Shown: positions 20,791 to 32,430, numbered from the stretch's first letter. The stretch: DNA of 64,000 nucleotides from Delphinapterus leucas (GCF_002288925.2 NW_022097999.1:15660654-15724653), one strand, 5' to 3'. Notes: generated by a model from the sequence alone, not told the origin. Numbers and translations are program-made.

Positions 20791-21559
20791 CCCCACAGCC
20801 TCTCCTCTCAGTGCAGCCATCAGAATCAGGCTGAGGAGGGAAGGATTCCGAAGTCTTCAGGGTAGAGCTGACCACAAAGGGATGGTTTTGCTTAATGGCA
20901 TGGGAGTGGGGGGACATTTTCCCGTCCCCACCCTGGCATCACGGTGAACCTTGAACTGCTAAATTGAGTGAGATGGGGCAGGGCAAAAGGTGAAGGGAGC
21001 CTGCTCACAGCCCACGGGGCTGGGGAAATGAGCTAATTAGGACCTTTCAGCTGTGCTGGCCCACAGCTGGGCAGCCCCAGCTGGTCCTGGGTGGACGGAG
21101 CCCTCCCTGCCCTGAGTTCAGAGGGTCAGCCCGGTCTGTCTGCTCCCCTGGGCCCACAGGTGCTGCAGCCAAGGGAAGAAGCTGGACCCACGCACCTCTG
21201 TGGAGAGATGGCTCGTTTTCATCCTTTTTCTTTGGAGATGCATGGTCGTCGTGGGGATGGTGGGTTCCAGCAAGTGTCTGGTGGGGAGGCTTGTGCTCTC
21301 CTGCTCCCTGGTCTTGTTTTACCCTTGCCCATGAATCCACTGGCCCAGAGAGAGAGTTCCAGGGCTGCCAGGACATAAGGAAAGAGTCTGCCTGATTTAC
21401 CACTGGCTCCCAGCACCCAACGTGGGGTCCAAATTGGGTGCTCAACAAATATATTTTGAATGAATTAAGAAAGAAACTAGCTGTGTAAATCACAAGGGTG
21501 TATACTAGCTTTTTCTGGGCAGTGTGGAAGTGACTTGGGTTTTGTTTTGCTTTGACAGG
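20791..21559. other. Unique DNA, no gene supported
   Basis: Overlapping ORFs run on both strands without domains. The longest, 172 aa on the minus strand (21047-21565), starts inside the neighbouring L2. Confidence 0.45.
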
Positions 21560-21800
21560 ATTCATTCAATTAGCACTTACTGGTAATTATCTCTATACCG
21601 GGCACTTGGAAGCCAAAGCTTCAGCAAGCCCCAAGGGAGCCACGGTCCAGTGATCAAGACTGTGCCTGTGTTCATAAGTATTTTCAGATTTTTCAGTCTA
21701 TTACAGAGAGTAAAGGAAGGCTTCTCAGAGGAGGTGGCATTGGAGCACATCCTAAAGGGGGACTAAGGTTGATGGGATGGGGACATGGGATGGCTGTCAA
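21560..21800 (-). mobile_element. L2 LINE 3' fragment
   Basis: ATTCATTCAATTAGCACTTA, GGAAGGCTTCTCAGAGGAGG and TGGCATTGGAGCACATCCTA are reversed L2. Confidence 0.72.
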
Positions 21801-22004
21801 CTGCCAAGGCCTCAGCAGGAGCAAGGACACAGGGATCTTGTAGGTTTCAATCAGGAGAGAACATCCCTGCATGGCTCAAACCTCCATAAAATGGACATGA
21901 AGTCTCCACTCTGCGGCCTCTGCTGCTATAGTCCCTGATACACGGCTCTCGGGAGAGCAAGGGAACTTTTGATTTAATTCCGGAAAGAGACCCAAGGGAG
22001 ATGA

Positions 22005-22260
22005 GAATGAATGTTTATTAAGTACTTCCAGGTCCCAGATCAATAGTGGGAGTGAAAACGGACAAGGCCTTGGCTTTCTGGGAGCTCTAGTGAGGAAGAA
22101 TGATGTCAACCACTCACACAACACACAGTAGATACAAGCTGGGTTGCTGTGAGGGGAAGACGCAGAGTGTATCACAGACGGAGCTGACCCAGTGGGGGCA
22201 GGGACATGGGAAAGACTTCTGGAAAAGCTGATGTTTGAGCTTCTCACGTTTACTTCTAGG
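22005..22260 (-). mobile_element. L2 LINE 3' fragment
   Basis: GAATGTTTATTAAGTACTTC, GGCTTTCTGGGAGCTCTAGT and AGCTGATGTTTGAGCTTCTC are reversed L2. Confidence 0.72.
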
Positions 22261-22324
22261 CCTAGCAAAGCTCAACAAATGGGAGCAAATGCAATGTTCC
22301 TGAGAGCTCACTTCATCGAGACCA

Positions 22325-22455
22325 CACCCAGGGAAGAAAGGTATCATGATGATGCCCATTTTACAGATGAGTAAAGTGAGGATCAGAATGTCCCACGGAC
22401 AGATGGAGCTGGGATTTAAACCAGGGCAGTTTCCAAAACACACTGCCTCCTGTTT
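22325..22455 (-). mobile_element. MIR SINE
   Basis: GATGCCCATTTTACAGATGA, GGAGCTGGGATTTAAACCAG and GTTTCCAAAACACACTGCCT are reversed MIR. Confidence 0.82.
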
Positions 22456-22784
22456 CCCCAAACGTAATTTTGGGAAAACGGAATAGATTTATCAATAGAT
22501 CCATAAATTCTTTAAACAAGGCAATGCATGAGAAAGCTTCCAGCATAGGCCAAGCACATGGAGACTGCCCAACAAATTTGAGGATCACAATTCTTGGGAC
22601 CAGAAGGGCCCTTCAAGAGAAAGTGACTCAATGATTATTCTGGTTGTCTCTTGGGAACACTTTTTATTTCTCTAAGAGAATCACCATTCAAGGGGACAGG
22701 TAAGAGCACAGGTTAGAGCCTTTAAATGTTGTGATAGTCTTTAAATCATTACTGCGACTATTTGCAAACCCTTTGCTAAGTCTG
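22456..22784. other. Unique DNA
   Basis: Nothing recognised. Confidence 0.4.
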
Positions 22785-23075
22785 GCTGAGAAAGAGCTGG
22801 GGATACAAGCATGGAAAAGGCTCAGGTCCTCAAGAAAATCATACCTCTAGCTAAGGAGACAAGACAGAAATGTTTGGATGTCTGAAAAATTAAATAATGC
22901 AAGAGAGAAGGGATGGTTCAATTTTTTAAAAAAGACAACAACCCATTAATTGTAAAGAGAATGGTTCCGATTTAACCCTGGGGCTGGAGCCATCCCTGAG
23001 GGGTTGCGGGTGGAAAAAAGTTTCCCAAGGAAGGAAGGATGTTGCTAGGTCTTGAAGGATGGGGAAATCTGATTA
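22785..23075 (-). mobile_element. L2 LINE 3' fragment
   Basis: GAGCTGGGGATACAAGCATG, GGAGACAAGACAGAAATG and TTGCTAGGTCTTGAAGGATG are reversed L2, interrupted by unrelated AT-rich bases. Confidence 0.6.
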
Positions 23076-24914
23076 GAGGCCTGGGTGGGGGGAGCCATCC
23101 TGTTCGTTTCTATCACCCTTGAAACAAATACCTTTGGCCTGCAGATCAAGCCACATCAGCTCTCCTTAAGAACAAGACGGTTTTTTATTAAGGAAAAAAA
23201 ATCCAACTTGGGGTCATTGAGAAGAGAAGAGAAGGAGAAGCAGAGAATGCCCTGTGCCTTCCTGGTCCATCCAGAAAATGACCCTTCCAGAGCAAGTGGT
23301 CCCCAACAGCAGGAAGGCTGAGCAGCCCCTTGCTGACCAAGGAAAGATTTTTCCATTTTCCTAATGTTCTACAGGAAGCCTGGTCTCACAGAGAAGAAAT
23401 GCCCAAAATTGGCCCAAAAAGTAAAAAGTAAGAGTTTTCTGCTTAGAACAGCTCGAAAAACCTAGAACTTGGAGAGTAATGTGGCTCCCCTTGGGACTGG
23501 TTGATCTTGCCAATATCATGCCCATGATAGGTAAAAATTACTCAGTTCACAGCTCTGATCATGACTTGAGCCCTCTGCCCCCCATAGGCCCCCAGCACCC
23601 CGGCTGCTAGGCCAAGGAATCCTGCTTTCCCTCCTTCAAGGTCTTATCTCAAGCTCAAGTCTCAAGTCTCTTCATCAGGTGAGATGCATGCCTGGCTGAA
23701 AGCCCCCCTACCTACCCGGCTCCCCAGACACACCAACACCCACCACAGACATGGGACCATGGGTGGGGGAGAAGAGAGCTGGCGGCCTGCCCTGCCTATC
23801 CCATCTCTGCAGCAATCAGCCCCAACAAGGCAGCGAGCAGGGGGCACAAAGTGACGCTGGGGTCAAACCCTCACATATCAGTTTTGATTTCAGCTGGAAT
23901 TACCTCCCTCAGCTGGATTTCAAAAGACAGCGTTACTAATGAGAAACACACAAGTTCTTGAAATGAAGTTAACTTCTTAAAAAAAAGGGGGGGGGCTTTT
24001 CTTTGGCTCTGTTGATATATATTAGAACCACATTGTCTAAGGGGGGAAAAAAAGCCGTTCTGCTTCTGAACAGAAATTCGGGAGTCCTACACTTGGGAAG
24101 ATGCAGGAGGCTGGTGTCCCGGCCCATCGTATCTCTCAGGACTTGGAGGGTCATTTTGGGTTTTGGTTTTGGTTTTTCAGGGCGCTAGAGATTTGCAAGT
24201 TCCATTTAAAGCAGGAAAATAAAAAAGAGGGAGGGTAGAGAGTGTCTGAAGTGGGCAAAAATGAATGCAAATGGAGTTAGGATTTTTAACGCACTAGTTT
24301 GATAACTGTTTTCGTGAGAAGCAGGCGGTGCAGAGTCAAGGGTGGATGGGTTTACAGCCTGCCCTGTCCCCTTCCGTTTGTGTACCAGGCAAGTCAGCGC
24401 ACCCTGCGTAGTTCTGTCTCCATCTTTCCACAGGACCGTGATAATGCCTCCCTCACAGGGCCCCTCGGAGGACTTAAGGTGACCCTTGAGGAAGTGCCTG
24501 GTGTGTGTGTGACATTCCATCTGTGGCCAGGACATGGTACTTGGGTTGGGGATGTCACGGTCATGGGAGCTGTTGGACCCTGAGAGTGTTTTGGGGCTGT
24601 TTCCTTTGAGGACACCCTCATCTAGTGTTCTCTGGAACCCACTGGAGATGCGCGAAGCCCTTCAGCGGAGAAAGTTCTCCTGTTCAGAGCTGACAGAGCC
24701 CTTTCTCTTCCCAGAAGAGGAGGGGAGAAGGGAGTTACCCCCTCTTCTTGAGCACAGCCAAGCCGAACAAGACTTGAGGAAGACAGGGACATCCTGTGTC
24801 TTCAGAAGCCGCAGCAGAGAGGCCGTTTCTGAATGTTCCAGGGGCTGGTTCCTCCCAAAACCTCCGACCAGGCCCCTGACTATCCACTTCCTCCCTATCC
24901 ACACCAGCTCATCT
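23076..24914. other. 1.8 kb of unique DNA, no gene supported
   Basis: No SINE, LINE or LTR recognised. There is an A8G9 run near 23980-23996. ORFs on both strands overlap (for example 235 aa at 24534-25241 against 159 aa antisense at 24662-25141), with no domain in either. Confidence 0.45.
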
Positions 24915-25080
24915 CTGGAAAGGCAGTGTGGACTACTGGAAGGTTCTCCAGCCCGGGAGTCAGGAGCCCCACTCCAGCCCACACTCGGCAGTGCCTTCCC
25001 CTCTCTGGGCCTCAGTTTACCTGTCTGTGCTATAAGGGAGTTGGATGAGATGATGCCCAGGGTCTCTTCCAGAGCTGGTG
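24915..25080 (+). mobile_element. MIR SINE
   Basis: AGGCAGTGTGGACTACTGGA, CCCGGGAGTCAGGAGCC and TCTGGGCCTCAGTTTACCTG are the forward MIR; it lies inside the 235-aa ORF. Confidence 0.8.
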
Positions 25081-25719
25081 GCTCACCAGTCTGTGAAGGG
25101 CTGAGATGCTGTCTGGCCTGCAAAGGCTTCCAGATGCCCAAAAGGGGGACTTACAGGGTCTGGGCATCCCATCTGAGTCAGCTCACAACCTTTAGCAGCT
25201 TCTGCAACTTCCTGATGCAGCTGGGCCCCTCGAGACACTGATGTAGTCAGGAGAGGGGTGGCTTGGTCCCCATCCTGGGGGGGGTGCTTCCAGGGGATGA
25301 AAGATGCATTTGTGTGCATAGCTAATCAGAGATTCAATCCCAAGGAAAACCAAGCTTCCCAAGGGAAGAAAGTGGACTCTGTGTGTGTCCTAAAACACAC
25401 TGCAGGGGCCCCTTTCCCTCTGGAGGGATGAAGACCAGTCGTGATGAAATCGGGCTTGGAAGAGGGAATGGGGATCCCAGCATGATCCAGGGCCTGTTCT
25501 TGGTTCCATGTGGCTTTGATCTATTCCTTTAGCTTCCCTGGGGCCATAGTTCTAAGAAACAGGACCCTTGTCTTTTGTCAAAGTGACCTGAGGACAAATC
25601 ACAGGCACTCTTCAACCCTCCGCTCTGCCCCTCCCTGCTTTGCTCCAGGCTGGGGCTCTTTTCAAGGTCTCTGGGCCTTTAGAGGTTTTCCTGGCATCTA
25701 GAAGGAAGTGGGGAGAGGT
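25081..25719. other. Unique DNA
   Basis: Nothing recognised. Confidence 0.4.
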
Positions 25720-25870
25720 GGTGTAAAGAGTTAGGGGTTTCTTCCCCTGGGATCAGAAATCTAGTCCCAGCCCTGCTCCTTTCTCAGCCGAGTAGCGTAA
25801 GGTCTTAACCTTTCTGAACCTCAGTTTTCCCAGCTGTGAAATGAGAATGGCCACCTGTCAGGACAAGTTC
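25720..25870 (+). mobile_element. MIR SINE
   Basis: CTAGTCCCAGCCCTGCTCCT, CTTTCTGAACCTCAGTTTTC and CAGCTGTGAAATGAGAATGG are the forward MIR. Confidence 0.8.
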
Positions 25871-26724
25871 AGTGGCTGACTTTCTCTGATTGGGAGGGGC
25901 CCTTATTCGGATGCTTGTCAGATATTACACACTCTTTGCAAATCTGGAAATTGTCTAATAGCAAAGTTAGGAGTCGAGTTAGGAGTTGCCCCAAGAAACC
26001 CATCTTATCCTTCCCACCTTGGAAGGTTCTTCCATTTCTCAGGCTGGGCCCGGCATGTGTCATCTCTGGAGCAGGCTAGAATCCTTCAGCAGACCCCCTT
26101 GTGCCCAAATGTAGTCTAGAGGCAGGCGGTGAGGAGGGGCTGGAATCTGCAAAGCGAGAGGAAGGCCACGGGAGCACAGCGCTGGCCCCAGGATCTCACA
26201 GCTGCCCCACCTCAGAGTCAGGGGTCTTTGGGAGTTGTCCGCCCCTGAGAGGGTCAGTCAGCTGGGCTGGCACCAGCCTGCTACCCAGCAGCTGTGCCAC
26301 GCCTGGCGCCTCTGAATCTGGGGGACTTCTTTTCAGCCAAAGTCAGACCCTGACCCAACCAGCCCCAAACCCTTTCAGTCACCTTGAACGAGGAATGTTT
26401 TTTTCATTAACGTCTTCCTTCTCTGCTCCCCTCCCCAGCCCCCCAAAGAGGCCCCCAAGCTTGAGCTTCCTCTCCATGTCTCTGCAACTTCATAATATCC
26501 CCAGGCAGCTGGAAGGGAGAAGGCAGTGATCTCAGCTGACAGCCATGTGCTGCAGCCCCTGCCGCCCACCCCAACCCCTCAGCTAAAAAGCTGTTTTTCT
26601 TCCCTTCGCCCACAATGGAGACAGCTCTGCGCCCAGAAGACTTCCCCCCTGATAGGACTCCCAGAAGCTTCTACCCCAGAGATGAGCTCTGAGGCAGGAA
26701 AGGCAACCTCCGTCTTATCTGCCA
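25871..26724. other. Unique DNA, no gene supported
   Basis: Includes a 142-aa open frame (26101-26529) of low-complexity Ser/Pro type that I do not accept as a gene. Confidence 0.4.
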
Positions 26725-26800
26725 GGCATGTTATCAGACACTGCCTTTTTTTTAATGCTCCTGTTCCCATTTGACAGATGGGGAAACTGAGGTGTCTTGT
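26725..26800 (-). mobile_element. MIR SINE fragment
   Basis: CATGTTATCAGACACTGCC, then GTTCCCATTTGACAGATGGG and GAAACTGAGGTG. Confidence 0.65.
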
Positions 26801-27099
26801 TCTGACCTTCCTTCCGGAGTGTAGGCCTTTCTTGGTGAAGGTGGGGCTGGGCCTAGGCTCTCTGGGCACCGCCCTGGCTACTCCCAGGGGGCCCCAGCCT
26901 GTCCAGCTGCTCCGCGTCTGTGCTGACCCAGCACTTCATCCGCCTCTGCTCACCACCCCGTCTTCCTCTCTCCTCCCTTCAAAAATGCTGACTTTAGTCG
27001 ACAACATAACTTTACTTTGGAGGAAACTAACAGGCCTGTGGCCTAAGGAGTCAGAATGGAGCACATTTTACTTTAAAATAAAAAAAAATGATGAAACAT
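26801..27099. other. Unique DNA
   Basis: Nothing recognised. Confidence 0.4.
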
Positions 27100-27315
27100 A
27101 ATTTGGCTTTAGAGTCAAATAGCCTTTGGTTCAGATTCGGGCTCTACCATTTAGTGGCTCTGTGACTCCCCACAAGACACTTATCTTCTTTCAGTGTTGG
27201 TTCTCTCTCCTGTTAAATGGGTTTATTAGAAAAAGCACCTACATCCAAGGATTTGGGGGAGAATTAAGTGAGAATCTTAAGTGCTCAGAAAATGTTAGCT
27301 ATGATGATGAAGGAA
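27100..27315 (+). mobile_element. MIR SINE
   Basis: GGGCTCTACCATTTAGTGGC, CTCTGTGACTCCCCACAAGA, CTGTTAAATGGGTTTATTAG and GTGCTCAGAAAATGTTAGCT make a nearly full-length forward MIR. Confidence 0.85.
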
Positions 27316-27436
27316 AAGAAAAAAGATGGAGAAGAGGAGGAAGAGGAATTTTTGAAGCCTCTGGATAATTATTGCAAATTGTAATCAACTACACTACATT
27401 GCCCTGAACTGCCTTCCCACCAACATCAGGAATGGA

Positions 27437-27920
27437 AAGAGGCAGCAAAGCCTGGTGGTTTAGAGCTGCACTGACCAACACAGTGGCCACTAGCCAATTT
27501 AGCCACTAAATTTAGCCACTAGCCACTAGCCAATTTAAATGGCTATTTAAATTAAAATTATGTTCAATCTAAAATCCAGTTCCTCAGTCACACTAGCTAG
27601 GTCTCAGGTGCTCAGAAGCCGCATGTGGCTGGCGGATCCACGATTGGACAGCACAGAAAAGTCCTAAAGCACTGGTCTAAAACCTGGGCTCTGGAGCCAG
27701 GCTGCCCAGATTCAGATCTTGGCTTTGCCACTTAATAGCCATGTGACTCTGGGCAAGTTACTTCCTTTGCATCTACCTCAGTTTCTTCATCTGCAAAATG
27801 GGGATGATAATAGTCTGTACTGCCTAGAGTTGTTACGAAGATTAAATGAATTAATATTTGTAAAGCACTTCATCAGCACCTGGCACAAAATAAGGGCTAG
27901 TCAATAAAACTGGATTACAA
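27437..27920 (+). mobile_element. MIR SINE, near full length, split by a hAT element
   Basis: Left tip AAAGCCTGGTGGTTTAGAG; right part GGGCTCTGGAGCCAGGCTGC, CCACTTAATAGCCATGTGAC, TTCATCTGCAAAATGGGGAT, CAGCACCTGGCACAAAATAA. It is one of the best-preserved MIRs in the window, interrupted at 27466-27656. Confidence 0.83.
27466..27656. mobile_element. hAT-type DNA transposon fossil
   Basis: Starts GCACTGACCAACACAGTGGC and ends GATTGGACAGCACAG, with inner inverted pieces GTGGCCACTAGCC / GCATGTGGCTGGCGG. A local short tandem (CCACTAGCCAATTTAGCCAC family) fills 27487-27538. Its position between two MIR parts shows it inserted into the MIR. Confidence 0.7.
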
Positions 27921-27976
27921 ATTATGGAAGTTGGCAATGTGTCCCTATGTATAAATGTCAGAAGTATTGCTCTTCA

Positions 27977-27999
27977 TACACACACACACACACACACAC
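27977..27999 (+). repeat. (CA)n microsatellite
   Basis: Pure CA run of about 11 units. Confidence 0.95.
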
Positions 28000-29344
28000 C
28001 TCAGCACCTATCAAATTCCATACCAAGTGAGTCATGCACATGTAATATTGCCTTTAATTTTAATGCTTGAACATAATTTAAGTGACAAATATTAAGGGAA
28101 AAGAAGAGGAAAATGTATCAGAAACCAGAGATCTGAAAGATACAGCAACTGAATGCTAGATCTTACCCAGAGCTTCCTGGTGGCCAAGGTGAAAAGGAAA
28201 ACATGGCACATGGTTTTGTTCTTATTGTCTGATGATCGAATGAGCTCATGCACTTTCTCTTATATAAGATCTGATCAAAAAGGAAATCTTGATATGTATG
28301 TGCATCAATGTAGAATAAAAGTCTATGATTAGACCTCTCTTCTGGCAAATTCCAGGGTTTCTCAGCTCCTACACACAAATAAGAGATACAAATCCCACTA
28401 GTGTGTGGTTTTGTCTCCCCATAACCTCTGCCCCAAAGAGGCAGAGTTTTTTAATAATCCCTGAAGTGCTTCCACTGACCCTGATCCTACCCCCAAGCCC
28501 CTCTCTCACGAAATAAGCATAGCGTGTTTCAGCCGAATCAGAGCCTGGCACCATCTGTTCCAAGCACCATGGAGGAATCACCATAGCGCTTCTTTGTCAC
28601 GCAATACAACAGGATCATCCATTTCACAACCAGAGGAAATGGATTCACAGAGACTCAAGTTTCTTGCCCTCAGCAGGGAGCAAATCAGTTTCTGGACCTG
28701 TCAGAAATGGCAAGGACGCCCATGGCAGCGTCTCTGAGGCCCAGAGATCTGTGCCAACCCTGGGCCTTGCTCATGTTTAGTCTGCCTTCTGCCTGGGAGT
28801 GGGCATCAAGCTCTGGGCAAGAGGGATGTAGAGGAGCCTCAGGAGGTGCAGGATGTGGCTGCCAACAAGATGAGCCTCAAGATCATGCCAACCTGCCCCA
28901 CTCTGTGGGAGGTCTGCCAGTATGCCTGTTTCACCAAAACAGTCTGCCCATCTTCTCCCCAATGCCCCACACACCCAGACCTGGCAGCCTAGTGAGTGGG
29001 GAATGAGACTGACATTTACAGGCATCAAAGTCGGGTTTGAAAAGACCCTGCAGGAAACGTCTGGGCCCAGGACCAGCCCAGGGGACACGTGTAGCACTCT
29101 GCCATAGCCGGACATCCTCCCTGGCCAGTGAGCATCCCTCCTGGGTCTCTGTCCTCCATGAAGCCCATCCCAGTGACTTCAGCTAGTCTCTGCTTTTACT
29201 TATGAGCTAGCTGATAAGAGGACAGCTCCACCCTAGAGATAGACCCATTTGGAGAGGGAATTCTTAAAGCTCAAAATTCCTTCAAGGGCCAAAGCAAGGA
29301 AACTCTGCAGGTGAATGATGGGCAGGCAAGTTGCTTTGGTTCAA
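28000..29344. other. 1.3 kb of unique DNA, no gene supported
   Basis: A weak reversed MIR-like segment may lie near 28615-28700. No exon evidence. Confidence 0.4.
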
Positions 29345-29945
29345 GACCCCTGTTATGGGCTGAATTGTGTCCCCACATGATTCAAATATTGAAGTTCTAA
29401 CCCCCAGTACCTCAGAATGTGACCATATATATATGGAGGTCAGGCCTTTAAAGAGTTAATTAAGGTAAAATAAGGCTATATGGGGCTTCCCTGGTGGCGC
29501 AGTGGTTGAGAGTCCGACTGCCAATGCAGGGGACACGGGTTCGTGCCCCGGTCCGGGAGGATCCCACATGCCGCGGAGCGGCTGGGCCTGTGAGCCATGG
29601 CCGCTGAGCCTGTACGTCAGGAGCCTGTGCTCCGCAACGGGAGAGGCCACAACAGTGAGAGGCCCGCGTACCGCAAAAAAAAAAAAAAAAGTGCCATATG
29701 GGTGGGCCGTAATCCAATGACTGGTATCCTTATAAGAAGAGGCAATTAGGACACAAACATGCACAGAGGGGAGCCCACATGAAGACACGGAGAAGATGGT
29801 CATCTGCAAACTAAGGACAGAGGCCTCAGAAGAAACCAGCCCTCCTGACACCTTGATCTTGGACTTCCAGCCTCCAGAATTGTGAGAAAATAAATTTCTG
29901 CTGTTTACGTTGCCCAGTCTGTGGTACTTTGTTCTGGCAGCACAA
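29345..29945 (+). mobile_element. MaLR-type LTR (MST/MLT1-like), split by a SINE
   Basis: Left part starts TGTTATGGGCTGAATTGTGT, CCAGTACCTCAGAATGTGAC. Right part: GGCCGTAATCCAATGACTGG, CCTTATAAGAAGAGGCAATT, CACCTTGATCTTGGACTTCC, CTGTGGTACTTTGTTCTGGC. Solo LTR in forward orientation; no internal retroviral genes seen. Confidence 0.88.
29482..29690 (+). mobile_element. CHR-type tRNA-derived SINE, nested in LTR
   Basis: GGGCTTCCCTGGTGGCGCAG to CGCGTACCGC plus A16. Target-site duplication GCTATATGGG / GCCATATGGG flanks it (one difference) and rejoining the flanks restores the usual LTR sequence. Confidence 0.97.
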
Positions 29946-30079
29946 ACAAACGAGCACAGCTCCAATTTAGTCTCCTGACCCTCTGCAGGCAGTGGTCATT
30001 CCAGGGGGACGGGTCCCCAGCACATTTCCAGGGCAGCCCTCCCTCCAAGGAGCGCTGAGCAGACAAGTTCACTTGCCTA

Positions 30080-30300
30080 ATTGAAGCATATACTTCTGAA
30101 ATTAAATTTATGGTATAAAGTTGTGGCTATCAGGGGAAAATGCCCAAGATTTATTAAGTGGAAAAAAATATTACACAAGCGAGAGCACTGTCATGTCCAC
30201 GCTATGTTAAAAATCATCTTTGTATCATATGTATATACGTATATATTAATATATTATAATGAACATTCATTCACTTGGTGACCATATCTTGATTTTTCTC
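30080..30300 (+). mobile_element. Old L1 3' UTR remnant
   Basis: AATGCCCAAGATTTATTAAG, TGGAAAAAAATATTACACAA and GTATCATATGTATATACGTA resemble the 3' UTR of mammalian-wide (L1M) subfamilies. Confidence 0.5.
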
Positions 30301-30334
30301 TGGGAACACTCTCTTCCCCACTCTCCAGCCAGGT

Positions 30335-30477
30335 ACTTTTTAAATCTCAGTATAGCTTACATACAGCATGGTATAAATATGTTAAGGGTCAATTCAATGC
30401 ATTTTTACATATATCTATCTATCTATCTATATATATAGATCTATCTATATCTATATATATATATCTATATCTATCTA

Positions 30478-30550
<73 letters not shown>

Positions 30551-30690
30551 CTGCATAGCTACCCCCAGATCAAGATATAGAACATTTCCAGCCCTCCTGG
30601 AAGACACCCTGTGCCCTCTCTTAGTCAATCCCACCCCCCACCCCAGTTCCAGAGGTAACCAGTTTTCTGACTTTCATCACAAAAATTTGC
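30335..30690 (+). mobile_element. Old L1 3' UTR remnant, split by microsatellites
   Basis: Left: ATAGCTTACATACAGCATGG. Right: CCCCAGATCAAGATATAGAA, CATTTCCAGCCCTCCTGGAA and AGTCAATCCCACCCCCCACC, CAGAGGTAACCAGTTTTCTG, a familiar L1M 3' region. Confidence 0.75.
30409..30547. repeat. Compound (TATC)n-(CT)n-(TA)n microsatellite
   Basis: ATCT/TATC units at 30410-30480, (CT)19 at 30480-30518, then (TA)13 at 30518-30544. It sits inside the old L1 segment. Confidence 0.97.
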
Positions 30691-30704
30691 CTTTTACCAG
30701 GCCA

Positions 30705-31090
30705 TATGCTCATATGCCCTGGGAAGAGTTGATTCCATGCCCCCTGTGGAGCATGTGACTCAGGCCTGGCCAATCAGAGAATCACATTCCTCTAACCACA
30801 ACGTTTGGTTCAGGGGTTGGCAGAAGGTGAGCAGGGCTGAAACTGACATGCCAGCAGTGGCAGGTACTCTTTTTCACTGAGGTGCAGGTAGAAAGATAAT
30901 GTATGAGCACCTGGTGCCACAGGAGGCCTCACATGGGGCCTCGAAAGAGTCAGCAGAGCAGATGACAAGGCTGAGAAATGGAGAGAAACTGGGTACATTG
31001 TTTGAGCCCCCAGATCAAGGTGCAGCCATATGAGCCAATACAACTGTCTCTTTTGCTTAAGCCATCCCGCTACAACATTAATTGATGCAC
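30705..31090 (+). mobile_element. Ancient repeat of the 'GGCCAATCAG' family
   Basis: CATGTGACTCAGGCCTGGCC, AATCAGAGAATCACATTCC, TGTTTGAGCCCCCAGATCAA and the tail GTCTCTTTTGCTTAAGCCAT. It is the most complete of the four related copies. Confidence 0.6.
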
Positions 31091-31129
31091 GTATGCACCA
31101 AGAAAAATCAGAAAGAATATATAACAAGG

Positions 31130-31620
31130 GCAAATTTAATCATACCCATCCTTACCTAAAACAGTTTATGGCTTTCTTTGCTCTTAGGACAAAGGCCCAA
31201 AATTCTTACCATGGTCTTCACAAAACCCCAAATGCTTCTGCTGCTTCACCATAAACCAGTCCCTCCGGCCACAGTGATCGTCTCACTCCTGCCACAGTGC
31301 CTTTGCATGGACGTTTTTTCTTCCTTGACCACTCTTTCTTTCCATCTTCACATACTTAACAGATCCCAATTCCATCTTGACTCCCTCAGCAAAGCTTTCC
31401 CAGACCTCCTCATGAAAGTCCCTTCCCCCAGTTTCATGCTTTCATATCTCTTCTTTTCGATGCAAAACACAGTTTAATTTTTACAATGGTGCAATGATTT
31501 CCCCTCTTCCTCATTCAACTGTGAGTCCCATCAGGGCACAAATGTCATCTGTGTTTGTTCACTGTTGCCCTCCCAGTGCCTAGAATAGAACCTGACACTT
31601 AGTAGGTTTGAAAACAAATT
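31130..31620 (+). mobile_element. L2 LINE 3' end (long copy)
   Basis: About 490 bases: CACAGTGCCTTTGCATGGAC, CAGCAAAGCTTTCCCAGACC, ACTGTGAGTCCCATCAGGGC and AGTGCCTAGAATAGAACCTG in the usual L2 order. Confidence 0.87.
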
Positions 31621-31624
31621 AGAA

Positions 31625-31775
31625 TTAACTGTGGTTGGTGGGAGGGGGACAGGGGTAATATTGATATTCACTTTCTAAGTCATGTACATTCCTGTAAGTT
31701 CTACTTCTCCAGAAGTACCTATTACGTACTTTTGTAATCAGAGAACGAATTGAAGACATTTTTAAAGAGTGAAAA
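31625..31775 (+). mobile_element. Old L1 3' tail, weak
   Basis: GTACTTTTGTAATCAGAGAA and the G-rich start GGTTGGTGGGAGGGGGACAG are typical of L1M 3' ends. Confidence 0.4.
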
Positions 31776-32314
31776 CTAATGGTTCTTCTTCCCCCTATAC
31801 ATTGGCCAGATGTATTTGTTCCAGCATCAAAGCATATGAGAAATGGTCCTTTTAATTTTTTGTCATACTCACACACCTACACACACCCCATGAAACTAAT
31901 GGGCAGAATTATTTCCCTTTTCCATTTTGTTCCCACAGATTTTTCTAAATCTTCACTGCTTGCTGCTGTGTGTCTGCTAGGAGCACCTCCAGACAATAAT
32001 ATAAATGAACAAGTAGCCAATGGATATCAACTGAAAGACTCAAAAGAAAGTCAGTTTTGTGTGTTGAGATATTCCCACCGAGTATGTGTACTCGACGTTG
32101 TGATTTTTACTGCATGCATCTAGGAAGTCATGTCTTTGGCAAGTAAAATGATTCCTGATTTACAGATGGGATTAAAGCTTAGTGATCCCTGGAGCTTTTC
32201 CATGAGCTCCAGGACATCCAGGTGTTCGGCCACCTGGTCACAGCTGAGATGACGTGATGCTCTACCAAAACCAGAAAGGGGGGCTGGGCATCAGGAAATA
32301 GGCCCTGGGTGGGG
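31776..32314. other. Unique DNA
   Basis: No gene supported. Confidence 0.4.
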
Positions 32315-32430
32315 GGTTGGGTCCCAGTCCTGTTGCGCTTTCACTCTGTGATCCTGGACAGGTACCTCTATCTCTGGGTCTCAGTTTACTCATCCTTAAA
32401 ATGGGAAGGAGGTGTTTGATCAGACCAGCA
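32315..32430 (+). mobile_element. MIR SINE
   Basis: TTTCACTCTGTGATCCTGGA, CTGGGTCTCAGTTTACTCAT and CCTTAAAATGGGAAGGAGG. Confidence 0.78.

Noticed and set aside
21047..21565. 172-aa minus-strand ORF
   Set aside because: Begins within an L2 fragment; no domain.
24534..25241. 235-aa plus-strand ORF
   Set aside because: An MIR (24915-25080) lies in its middle, and a 159-aa ORF runs antisense; no domain recognised.
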